Source: Actinomadura sp. K4S16 (GTDB lineage Bacteria; Actinomycetota; Actinomycetes; Streptosporangiales; Streptosporangiaceae). From it: DNA of 64,000 nucleotides. A program made the translations under genes and the position numbers. Position 1 is the stretch's first letter; every line of letters begins with the position of its first letter. This document shows, one piece after another, positions 52,631 through 59,490 of the stretch. The DNA lies in NCBI RefSeq assembly GCF_008327685.1, contig NZ_BDDE01000018.1:62001-126000 (forward strand), in the 5' to 3' direction. The notes under the pieces are model-generated. The model had not been told where the DNA came from and made no database searches. It worked only from the letters and a program-made list of their open reading frames with translations.

Positions 52631-52687
52631 GGCGCTGACTAGGGCGAACGCCGTGTCCCGAAGCGACGGGCGTCACACCGGGCGGAG

Positions 52688-52716
52688 TTGCGTCATCGGT
52701 GTGGAGCCGGTTAACT
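52688..52716 (+). promoter_or_regulatory. Candidate promoter for the metNIQ leader transcript
   Basis: TTGCGT (52688-52693) and TTAACT (52711-52716), separated by 17 bp, resemble a sigma-70-class promoter. The predicted start of transcription, 6-7 nt later, falls at the A of the ATG at 52723, giving a leaderless small reading frame. Confidence 0.45.
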
Positions 52717-52722
52717 GCTGAC

Positions 52723-52812
52723 ATGCCTTCCGTACGCCCGTGCCGTGAGCACCGCCCGCCGATGCGGCGGGCCCTTGGGCGTACGTGTTGCCGGCGAATG
52801 TGTGACCGCTGA
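52723..52812 (+). CDS. Candidate leaderless upstream ORF, Cys/Met-rich leader peptide of metNIQ
   Basis: A 29-codon frame. It encodes Cys at codons 7, 22, 23 and 27 and Met at 14 and 26; the end reads RTCCRRMCDR. Four cysteines in 29 codons is far above the roughly one percent expected. With the candidate promoter the transcript would begin at its ATG. Cysteine-codon upstream ORFs act as attenuators of sulfur genes in mycobacteria, and putative leader peptides of this sort precede sulfur-uptake genes in streptomycetes. The frame overlaps the three-way junction at 52731-52785, so ribosome position on the CC codons (52786-52791) could alter folding. Coding status is inference; no ribosome-binding site is present. 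Confidence 0.45.
   Translation: MPSVRPCREHRPPMRRALGRTCCRRMCDR
52731..52785 (+). promoter_or_regulatory. Predicted three-way-junction RNA in the metNIQ leader
   Basis: Outer stem CGTACGCCC (52731-52739) with GGGCGTACG (52777-52785), perfect 9 bp. Inside are two hairpins: GTGC-CGTGA-GCAC (52740-52752) and GCCCGCCG-ATG-CGGCGGGC (52754-52772). It overlaps the upstream ORF. It does not match the SAM riboswitch cores I know (no conserved GGCAACC-type element). It may be an attenuator fold or a terminator of the preceding operon. Confidence 0.5.
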
Positions 52813-53051
52813 GGGCCCCCGCCTGAGTCTCGCGCCCCGAAGCGAGCGACCTCCGACCCCCTGAGTCGCGCATGTGTTTCGAACGCCACCTGCTGGGCCA
52901 CACGCCGTACCCGCCCGGTCTCTCCTGACCGCGCCGCGCCGTCCCGGCAATCGCTGATCGCCGCGCGCTGACGACCCGCGCCGTGTGATCGCCGTCCCGT
53001 CCTGAACGCCGCCGCCCGTGTGGCGGCCCCTGTCCGCATGGATGATTTCCT
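52813..53051 (+). other. Remainder of the 421-bp metNIQ leader
   Basis: No confident gene. A possible 18-codon frame at 52872-52928 lacks a ribosome-binding site. A hairpin GCCGCC-CGTGT-GGCGGC spans 53011-53027, shortly before metN and a natural candidate for an attenuator or a start-sequestering element. A five-codon frame ATG-GAT-GAT-TTC-CTG-TGA at 53038-53055 overlaps the metN start. Confidence 0.4.
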
Positions 53052-54089
53052 GTGATTCAGATCGAAAAACTTCGCAAGGTCTACCGCGGCCGCGGCCGCG
53101 AGGTGACCGCCGTCGACGGCGTCGACCTGACCGTCGCCGAGGGCGAGGTCTTCGGCGTCCTCGGCCGCAGCGGCGCGGGCAAGAGCACCCTGCTGCGCTG
53201 CGTCAACCTGCTGGAGCGCCCGGACGAGGGCCGCGTCGTTGTCGGCGGCCGTGACCTGCTCGCGCTGCGCGGCGGGGAGCTGCGCCGGGCGCGCCAGGGC
53301 ATCGGCATGATCCACCAGCATTTCGGCCTGCTCGCCAGCAGGACCGTCGCCGGGAACGTCGCGTTCCCGCTGGAGGTCATGGGCGTCCCGCGCGCCGAGC
53401 GGGCCGGGCGCGTCGCCGAACTGCTCGACCTGGTCGGGCTCACCGAGCACGCGAAGGCGTACCCGGCGCGGATCTCCGGCGGGCAGAAGCAGCGCGTCGG
53501 CATCGCCCGCGCGCTCGCGGGACGGCCGAAGGTGCTGCTGTCGGACGAGGCGACCTCCGCGCTCGACCCGGAGACGACCGCCTCCATCCTGGAGCTGCTG
53601 CGCGACCTCAACCGCCGGCTCGGCCTCACGATCCTGCTGATCACCCACGAGATGGAGGTGGTCAAGCGCATCTGCGACTCGGCCGCCGTCATGCGGGAGG
53701 GCCGGTTCACCGAATCGGGGCCGGTGCCCGCGCTGCTCGCCCGGCCGGGCTCGGAGCTGGCGCGCGGCCTGTTCCCGCTGCCGCCCGCCGAGCCCCGCGA
53801 CGGCACGACGCTGGTGGAGGTCACGTTCACCGGCGGCGCCACCGACGAGCCGTTCGTCTCGGCGCTGGCCCGCAAGTACGCGCTCGACGTCAACATCCTC
53901 GGCGGCGCCGTGGAGACCGTCGGCGGCGAGCGGGTCGGCCGGCTCCAGCTCGAACTGCCCGGCGACCCGGCGCAGAACGCCGCGCAGCTGGCGTTCCTCC
54001 GCGAGTCCGGCCTGGCCGTGGAGGTCCGAAACCCCGGGCGGGTCGACGACCCGGCGCAGGCCGGCCCCGTACAGGAGGACGCACGATGA
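53052..54089 (+). CDS. metN: Methionine ABC transporter ATP-binding protein
   Basis: 345 aa. Walker A LGRSGAGKSTLLRC, Q-loop IGMIHQHFGLL, signature ISGGQKQRVGIARAL, Walker B VLLSDEATSALDP and H-loop LLITHEME. The C-terminal 80 residues form a NIL domain (TLVEVTFTGGATDEPFVSALARKYALDVNILGGAVE), which binds methionine and inhibits transport when the amino acid is abundant. GTG 53052 is the start; it has only a weak Shine-Dalgarno, and the stop of a tiny upstream frame overlaps it. The end overlaps metI by 4 bp (ATGA). Confidence 0.95.
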   Translation: MIQIEKLRKVYRGRGREVTAVDGVDLTVAEGEVFGVLGRSGAGKSTLLRCVNLLERPDEGRVVVGGRDLLALRGGELRRARQGIGMIHQHFGLLASRTVAGNVAFPLEVMGVPRAERAGRVAELLDLVGLTEHAKAYPARISGGQKQRVGIARALAGRPKVLLSDEATSALDPETTASILELLRDLNRRLGLTILLITHEMEVVKRICDSAAVMREGRFTESGPVPALLARPGSELARGLFPLPPAEPRDGTTLVEVTFTGGATDEPFVSALARKYALDVNILGGAVETVGGERVGRLQLELPGDPAQNAAQLAFLRESGLAVEVRNPGRVDDPAQAGPVQEDAR

Positions 54090-54742
54090 GCTGGGACGAG
54101 GTCATGCCGCTGCTGTGGCCCGCCACCCGCGAGACCCTCTACATGACCGGCGTCGCGACGCTGTTCACCGCCGTCCTCGGGCTGCTGCACGGGGTGCTGC
54201 TGGTGATCACCGAACGGGACGGGCTGCTGTCCGCGCCGCCGGTCAACGCCGTGCTCGGCGTCATCGTCAACATCGGGCGGTCGCTGCCCTTCCTGATCCT
54301 GATGGTGGCGATCATCCCGTTCACCCGGGTGGTCGTCGGCACCAGCATCGGCAACGCCGCCGCGATCGTCCCGCTGACCGTCGGCGCCATCCCGTTCTAC
54401 GCGCGGCTCGTCGAGATCGCGCTCCGCGAGGTCGACCCGGGCGTGCTCGCCGCGGCGCAGGCGATGGGCGCCACCCGCCGCGTGATCGTCGGCAAGGTCC
54501 TGCTGCGCGAGGCGCGGCCGGGCCTGGTGTCCGGGCTGACCGTCACCGTCATCGCGCTCATCGGCTACACGGCCATGGCCGGGACGGTCGGCGGCGGCGG
54601 GCTCGGCAACCTCGCCGTCGTCTACGGCTACGAGCGCTTCGAGACCAAGGTCATGGTCTCCACCGTGGCGCTGCTGATCGTCCTGGTCCTGGCCGTCCAG
54701 GCCGCGGGGGACCTCACCGCCCGCCGCCTGACCCGCAGATGA
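54086..54742 (+). CDS. metI: Methionine ABC transporter permease
   Basis: 218 aa. Five transmembrane helices, starting WDEVMPLLWPATRETLYMTGVATLFTAVLGLLHGVLLV; the EAA-like loop EVDPGVLAAAQAMGATRRVIVGKVLLREARPGL binds the MetN ATPase. Contains IGRSLPFLILMVAIIPFTRVVVGTSIG and GYTAMAGTVGGGGLGNLAVVYGY, the MetI signatures. The gene is translationally coupled to metN, and its stop touches an upstream in-frame start of the metQ reading frame. Confidence 0.94.
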   Translation: MSWDEVMPLLWPATRETLYMTGVATLFTAVLGLLHGVLLVITERDGLLSAPPVNAVLGVIVNIGRSLPFLILMVAIIPFTRVVVGTSIGNAAAIVPLTVGAIPFYARLVEIALREVDPGVLAAAQAMGATRRVIVGKVLLREARPGLVSGLTVTVIALIGYTAMAGTVGGGGLGNLAVVYGYERFETKVMVSTVALLIVLVLAVQAAGDLTARRLTRR

Positions 54743-54798
54743 CGCACCGACCCCCTCCCACCGCAGAGATTCCGGTACCGCAGAGAAAGGCACTCCTC

Positions 54799-55614
54799 GT
54801 GCTTCGCAAGTTCACCACCGCGCTGGCCTCCGTCGCCCTCCTCGCCGGCCTCACCGCCTGCGGCTCGTCCTCGGCGTCCGACGACCCGGACGCCCCGCTG
54901 AAGGTCGCGGTCAACCCCGTCCCGCACGGCGACATCCTCGAGTACGTCAAGGACGACCTGGCGGGCAAGGCCGGCCTCAAGCTCGAGATCGTCACCTTCA
55001 GCGACTACCAGCAGCCGAACACCGCGCTGAAGGAGAAGCAGGTCACGGCGAACTACTTCCAGCACGTGCCGTTCATGGAGGAGTTCGAGAAGAAGTCGGG
55101 GACGAAGCTGGCGTTCGTCGCTCCGGTGCACCTCGAACCCCTCGGCGTGTACTCCGAGAAGGTGAAGAGCCTGCAGGAGGTTCCGCAGGGCGCGACCGTC
55201 GCCGTGCCGAACGACCCGGCCAACGAGGGGCGCGCGCTGAAGCTGCTCGCCGACAACGGCCTGATCACGCTGAAGCAGGGCGCGCCGACCAGCGCGACCG
55301 AGCGGGACGTCGCGGCCAACCCCAAGGGCCTGAAGTTCAAGCCGCTCAAGGCCGCGCAGCTGCCCCGCTCGCTGGCGGACGTCGACCTCTCGGTGATCAA
55401 CGGCAACTACGCCATCGAGGCCGGCCTGGCCCCGAACAAGGACGCGCTCGTCGCGGAGAAGGCCGAGGGCAACCCCTACGCCAACGGCATCGTCACGCTG
55501 CCGGAGGACAAGGACGACCCCCGCGTGAAGAAGCTCGTCCAGCTGCTGCAGGGCCCCGAGGTGAAGAAGTTCGTCGAGGACGAGTACAAGGGGTCGGTGC
55601 TGATCGCCTCCTGA
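54799..55614 (+). CDS. metQ: Methionine-binding lipoprotein (NlpA/MetQ family)
   Basis: 271 aa from GTG 54799, with AGAAAGG 8 bp upstream. The signal peptide ends in the lipobox LTAC (Cys21), so it is a lipoprotein on the outer face of the membrane. The mature part has the MetQ/NlpA signature VAVNPVPHGDILEYVKDDLAGKAGLKLEIVTFSDYQQPNTALKEKQVTANYFQH, PLGVYSEKVKSLQEVPQGATVAVPNDPANEGRALKLL, and SVINGNYAIEAGL. An ATG at 54739 would put 20 extra residues before the signal peptide and is disfavoured. It supplies methionine to MetNI. Confidence 0.94.
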   Translation: MLRKFTTALASVALLAGLTACGSSSASDDPDAPLKVAVNPVPHGDILEYVKDDLAGKAGLKLEIVTFSDYQQPNTALKEKQVTANYFQHVPFMEEFEKKSGTKLAFVAPVHLEPLGVYSEKVKSLQEVPQGATVAVPNDPANEGRALKLLADNGLITLKQGAPTSATERDVAANPKGLKFKPLKAAQLPRSLADVDLSVINGNYAIEAGLAPNKDALVAEKAEGNPYANGIVTLPEDKDDPRVKKLVQLLQGPEVKKFVEDEYKGSVLIAS

Positions 55615-55631
55615 CCCCGGGCCCGTCCCCG

Positions 55632-55653
55632 AACCGCGGAAAGCGGCGCGGTT
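55632..55653 (+). terminator. Hairpin terminator after metQ
   Basis: AACCGCG (55632-55638) and CGCGGTT (55647-55653), 8-nt loop, 17 bp after the metQ stop; followed by a short TTTG. Confidence 0.6.
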
Positions 55654-55704
55654 TGTCCGCCGGTCCTGATAGGACATGTGCCGAAGATCAGGCGAAGGGG
55701 ACCC

Positions 55705-56685
55705 ATGGGCGTATATGAGCACATTGAGGAGTACGTCGGCCTGCCGGTGGCCACGTTCAACGAGGACACCGGCACCGAGGAGGAAGAGGACGACGGCCGC
55801 GGCGCCGGCGCCGACCCCCTCACCGGCCAGGACTTCCCGCCCGCGGGCGAGGCCGCCTGGTTCGTCGGGACCTCCTTCGACGAGGAGCCGTTCGACGCGG
55901 TCTTCCGGCGGTTCCTCGACACGATCGACACCACCGAGGTGACGGCGCTCATCATCGGCTACTGGGGCGCGTCCTACGAGTCCGACGACTTCCCCGACCC
56001 GGTGGCGCTGCTGACCGGGGCCGCCGCGTCGTTCCCGAAGCTGCGGGCGCTGTTCCTCGGTGACATCACCGGCGAGGAAGCGGAGATCTCCTGGATCGAG
56101 CACGCCGACATCACGCCCCTGTTCGCCGCGTTCCCCGACCTGGAGCGCTTCGAGGTGCGCGGCGCGCAGGGGCTCGTCCTCGACCCGGTCAAGAGCGAGA
56201 AGCTGAAGGTGCTGCGCTTCGAGTCGGGCGGGCTGCCCGCCCGGATCGTCCGCGCCGTGGGGGCCAGCGACCTGCCGAACCTCGAGCACCTCGACCTGTG
56301 GCTCGGCGAGGAGAACTACGGCGGCGACGCCACCGTCGCCGACCTCGCGCCGTTCCTGTCCGGCGAGCGGCTGCCGAACCTGCGCCACCTCGGCCTGGAG
56401 GACAGCGAGATCCAGGACGAGATCGCGGCGGCGGTCGCCGGCGCGCCGATCGTCGCGCGGCTGGAGTCGCTGAGCCTCGCGATGGGCGTCCTGACCGACC
56501 AGGGCGCCGAGGCGCTGCTGGCCGGCCAGCCGCTGACCCACCTGCGCAAGCTGGACCTGCACCACCACTTCCTGTCCGACGCGATGATCGAGCGGGTGCG
56601 GGCGGCGCTGCCCGGCGTCAAGGTCGACCTCGACGACCAGGAGAAGCCGGACGGCGACTGGCACTACATCGCGGTGTCCGAATGA
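55705..56685 (+). CDS. STM4015 family leucine-rich-repeat-like protein, copy 1
   Basis: 326 aa. Consists of irregular leucine-rich repeats: VTALIIGYWGASYES, LRALFLGDITGEE, LERFEVRGAQGLVLDP, LKVLRFESGGLPARIVRAV, LEHLDLWLGEENYGGDATVADLAPFLSG, LRHLGLEDSEIQDEIA, LESLSLAMGVLTDQGAEALLAGQPLTHLRKLDLHHHFLSD. This is the family named after Salmonella STM4015, seen next to STM4011-STM4014 genes as here. No function is known. ATG 55705 with GAAGGGG upstream. The C-terminus ends with YIAVSE, shared exactly with the next protein. Its stop overlaps the next start by 4 bp. Acidic linker near residue 25-35. Confidence 0.88.
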   Translation: MGVYEHIEEYVGLPVATFNEDTGTEEEEDDGRGAGADPLTGQDFPPAGEAAWFVGTSFDEEPFDAVFRRFLDTIDTTEVTALIIGYWGASYESDDFPDPVALLTGAAASFPKLRALFLGDITGEEAEISWIEHADITPLFAAFPDLERFEVRGAQGLVLDPVKSEKLKVLRFESGGLPARIVRAVGASDLPNLEHLDLWLGEENYGGDATVADLAPFLSGERLPNLRHLGLEDSEIQDEIAAAVAGAPIVARLESLSLAMGVLTDQGAEALLAGQPLTHLRKLDLHHHFLSDAMIERVRAALPGVKVDLDDQEKPDGDWHYIAVSE

Positions 56686-57635
56686 TCCAGCAACGCCTCT
56701 CCACCTTCGCGGGGCTGCCCGTCCACACCTTCGACGGCGAGCCGGACGGCCCGCTGCCGGAGCCGGACGAGGTGGCCTGGGGCGTCTACCACCACGTCCA
56801 CGACAACGGCGCGTGGGGCGCGGAGGTCCCCGAGAACCTCGACCTCCTCCTGACGACGGTCGACACCTCCAAGGTCACTCACCTCGTCATCGGCTTTTGG
56901 GGGTTCTCCCGCGAGGAGTTCGACCTGGTGCGGTGGCTGGTGGACAACGCCGGGCGCTTCCCCCGCCTGCGCGCGCTGTTCTTCGGTGACGTCCTCGACT
57001 GGGAGTGCCACATCTCCTGGGTCCAGAACGGCGACATCTCGCCGGTGTTCGACGCCTACCCGGGGCTGGAGCACTTCGAGATCCGGGGCGCGTCCGACCT
57101 GCGATTCGAGCCGCTGCGCCTCGAACGGCTGAAGGCGCTGCGGATCGAGTCCGGCGGGCTGCCGGCGGAGGTCGTGCGGGCGGTCGCGGGCGGCGACCTG
57201 CCCCTACTGGAGCACCTGGACCTGTGGATCGGTTCGGAGCAGTACGGCGGGTCGTCCTCGGCCGAGGACTTCGCGCCCATCCTCACCGGCGAGCGGTTCC
57301 CGTCCCTGAAGCACCTCGGCCTTGAGAACGGCCCGTTCCAGGACGAGCTGGCGGGAGCCCTGGCGAGCGCGCCGGTCGTCGCCCGGCTGGAGTCGCTCAG
57401 CCTGGCGATGGGGATGCTGTCCGACCGGGGAGCGGAGGCCCTCCTGTCCGGGCAGCCCCTCACCCACCTGCGCAGCCTCGACCTGCACCACGCCTTCCTG
57501 AGCGAGGCGATGGCCGAGCGGCTCCGTGCGGCGCTGCCGGGCGTCGACCTCGATCTCACCGACGCGCTGGGCGAGCCGTCGTGGCGGGACCAGGAATGGC
57601 TCTTCAGCGACTCCTACATCGCGGTGTCGGAATGA
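56682..57635 (+). CDS. STM4015 family leucine-rich-repeat-like protein, copy 2
   Basis: 317 aa, clearly paralogous to the previous protein along its length: VTHLVIGFWGFSREEFD, LRALFFGDVLDWECHISWVQNGDISPVFDAYPGLEHFEIRGASDLRFEP, LKALRIESGGLPAEVVRAVAGGDLPLLEHLDLWIGSEQYGG, LKHLGLENGPFQDELAGAL, LESLSLAMGMLSDRGAEALLSGQPLTHLRSLDLHHAFLSEAM. The last six residues are again YIAVSE. ATG 56682 overlaps the previous stop (ATGA). A duplication event followed by divergence best explains the pair. Both may bind the same partner or serve as carriers for the modification enzymes encoded next. Confidence 0.88.
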   Translation: MIQQRLSTFAGLPVHTFDGEPDGPLPEPDEVAWGVYHHVHDNGAWGAEVPENLDLLLTTVDTSKVTHLVIGFWGFSREEFDLVRWLVDNAGRFPRLRALFFGDVLDWECHISWVQNGDISPVFDAYPGLEHFEIRGASDLRFEPLRLERLKALRIESGGLPAEVVRAVAGGDLPLLEHLDLWIGSEQYGGSSSAEDFAPILTGERFPSLKHLGLENGPFQDELAGALASAPVVARLESLSLAMGMLSDRGAEALLSGQPLTHLRSLDLHHAFLSEAMAERLRAALPGVDLDLTDALGEPSWRDQEWLFSDSYIAVSE

Positions 57636-58702
57636 CGCTCGCCGTGGTCGGCTCGCCCGGCGACCGGCGTCCCGCGCTGCTCGCCGCGGCGTGCCGGTCC
57701 GCCGGGCTGCCCGAGCCCCGGCTCGTCCCCTGGACCGGCGTGCTGCGCGGCGCCCCGCTCTCCTTCGCGGCGGGCGAGGCCGTCCGCGTCGACTCGCCCG
57801 GAGAGGACGCCGAGGCCGACGCGCTGCTGCGCGGCCCCGGCGCGCCCGAGCGGGTCGGCGGCGGGGCCCGCTGGCACCGGACGTTCACGGCGGCGCTGCG
57901 GCGGGTGTCGGCGGCGGCCTCGGCCTCCGGTGCCCGTCTCCTCGGCGACGTCGAGGAGATCGCGGTCATGTTCGACAAGCGGCTCACCCATGCCCGCCTG
58001 CTCTGTGCGGGAGTGCCCGTCCCGCCCGCCCTGCCGGAGGTCGACGGATACGCCTCGCTCCGCGCCCGGATGACCGAGGCGGGCGAGCGGCGGGTGTTCG
58101 TGAAGCCGGCGCACGGCTCGTCCGCCTCCGGGGTGGTCGCGCTCCAGACGGCGCCGGGCCGCGTGCGTGCCGTGACGTCGGCGCTCCTGGAGGGCGACCG
58201 GCTGGTCAACTCGCTGCGCGTCCGCTCGTACGAGACCGAGGCCGAGGTCGCGGCGCTGATCGACCTGCTCGCCCCGGACGGCCTGCACGTGGAGCGCTGG
58301 CTGCCGAAGGCGACGATCGGCGGGCGCGTGTTCGACCTGCGGGTCGTCGTCATCGGCGGCGAACCCACGCACGCCGTCGTCCGGACCAGCCGGACCCCGA
58401 TGACGAACCTGCACCTGGGCGGTGCCAGGGGAGACCTGGGGGCGGTGCGGCGCGCGCTTGGAGAGGACGGCTGGAACCGGGCCCTCGGCGTGTGCGCGCG
58501 GGCCGCCGCCTGCTTCCCGGGCAGCCCCATGGTCGGCGTCGACCTGCTCGCGGGATTCGGGTTGAAGCGGTTCGCGGTCTGCGAGGTGAACGCCTTCGGC
58601 GACCTGCTGCCAGGGCTGACCGGGCTCCCCGGGACCTCGGCCGAGGGCCTGGACACCTACGGAGCCCAGGTCCGGGCGGTGTTGAGCGCGTGCACGACAT
58701 GA
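57632..58702 (+). CDS. STM4014 family ATP-grasp protein
   Basis: 356 aa. The ATP-grasp fold is recognisable: VFVKPAHGSSASGVVAL (about residue 155-172, ATP-binding Lys and glycine loop), VERWLPKATIGGRVFDLRVVVIGG, and the metal-binding VGVDLLAGFGLKRFAVCEVNAFGDLLPGL with Glu-x-Asn. ATP-grasp enzymes join a carboxylate (as acyl phosphate) to an amine or thiol; the substrate of this family is not known. ATG 57632 overlaps the STM4015 stop. The next gene overlaps its stop too. Confidence 0.88.
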   Translation: MTLAVVGSPGDRRPALLAAACRSAGLPEPRLVPWTGVLRGAPLSFAAGEAVRVDSPGEDAEADALLRGPGAPERVGGGARWHRTFTAALRRVSAAASASGARLLGDVEEIAVMFDKRLTHARLLCAGVPVPPALPEVDGYASLRARMTEAGERRVFVKPAHGSSASGVVALQTAPGRVRAVTSALLEGDRLVNSLRVRSYETEAEVAALIDLLAPDGLHVERWLPKATIGGRVFDLRVVVIGGEPTHAVVRTSRTPMTNLHLGGARGDLGAVRRALGEDGWNRALGVCARAAACFPGSPMVGVDLLAGFGLKRFAVCEVNAFGDLLPGLTGLPGTSAEGLDTYGAQVRAVLSACTT

Positions 58703-59490
58703 ACGAGGTCATCGGCAGCCACGACGTGCTGCTGGTGACCCTCGACACGCTGCGGTACGACGTGGCCGCCGAACTGGCCGCGGCGGGGGACACCCCCACG
58801 CTGGCCGCGCTGCTCCCGGAAGGCCGCTGGGAGCGCCGCCACACGCCCGGCAGTTTCACCTACGCCGCGCACGCGGCGATGCTGGCCGGCTTCCTGCCGA
58901 CGCCCGCATCGCCCGGCCCGCATCCGCGCCTGTTCGCCGGCGCCTTCCCGGGCAGCGAGACCACCGCCGCAGGCACGTGGACGTTCGACGCCGCCGACCT
59001 GCCGGCGGGCCTCGCCGCCGCGGGCTACCACACGGTCTGCGTGGGCGGCGTCGGGTTCTTCAACAAGCTGACACCGCTCGGGTCGGCGCTGCCGTCGCTC
59101 TTCGCCGAGAGCCACTGGGAGCGCGAGTTCGGCGTGACCGACCCGGAGTCGCTGCCCAACCAGATCGACCGGATCGCCGAGGTCATGGCGCGTCTGCCTG
59201 CCGGACGGCGCCTGTTCCTGCTGCTGAACGTCGCGTCCTTGCACCAGCCCAACTGGTTCTACATGGACGGCGCCACACGTTCAGACGGGGATACGCGTGC
59301 GAGCCACGCCGCCGCGCTCCGGCATGTGGACGCCCACATCGGCAGGCTGTTCGGCTTGATGCGCCGGCCGTGCTTCGTCATCGTCTGCTCCGACCACGGG
59401 ACGGCGTACGGCGAGGACGGCCACACGGGCCACCGCATCGGCCACGAGGTCGTCTGGACCGTTCCGTACGGGGAGTTCGTTCTGCCGTGA
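58699..59490 (+). CDS. STM4013/SEN3800 family hydrolase, alkaline phosphatase superfamily
   Basis: 263 aa. Metal site segments VLLVTLDTLRYDVAAELAA (Asp16, Asp21) and CSDHGTAYGEDGHTGHRIGHEVVWTVPYGEFVL (Asp-His plus further His). The sulfatase signature position aligns as TYAAHAAMLAGFLP: the formylglycine-forming Cys or Ser of sulfatases is Thr54, so a sulfatase is unlikely; Thr is the nucleophile in phosphoethanolamine/phosphoglycerol transferases and some phosphodiesterases. No transmembrane or signal sequence. ATG 58699 overlaps the STM4014 stop by 4 bp. It may remove or transfer a phosphate-containing group on the product of the other enzymes. Confidence 0.87.
   Translation: MNEVIGSHDVLLVTLDTLRYDVAAELAAAGDTPTLAALLPEGRWERRHTPGSFTYAAHAAMLAGFLPTPASPGPHPRLFAGAFPGSETTAAGTWTFDAADLPAGLAAAGYHTVCVGGVGFFNKLTPLGSALPSLFAESHWEREFGVTDPESLPNQIDRIAEVMARLPAGRRLFLLLNVASLHQPNWFYMDGATRSDGDTRASHAAALRHVDAHIGRLFGLMRRPCFVIVCSDHGTAYGEDGHTGHRIGHEVVWTVPYGEFVLP

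Noticed and set aside
52872..52928. An 18-codon frame in the metNIQ leader
   Set aside because: It has no ribosome-binding site, no Cys/Met enrichment beyond one Cys, and no promoter placing its ATG at a transcript start.
52631..53051. SAM riboswitch in the metNIQ leader
   Set aside because: I looked for the conserved SAM-I/SAM-IV core (GGCAACC-like element and matching P1-P4 layout) and did not find it; the fold seen is a simple three-way junction overlapping a small reading frame.
58699..59490. STM4013 annotated as a sulfatase
   Set aside because: The formylglycine position is Thr, and no sulfatase-modifying enzyme is nearby.
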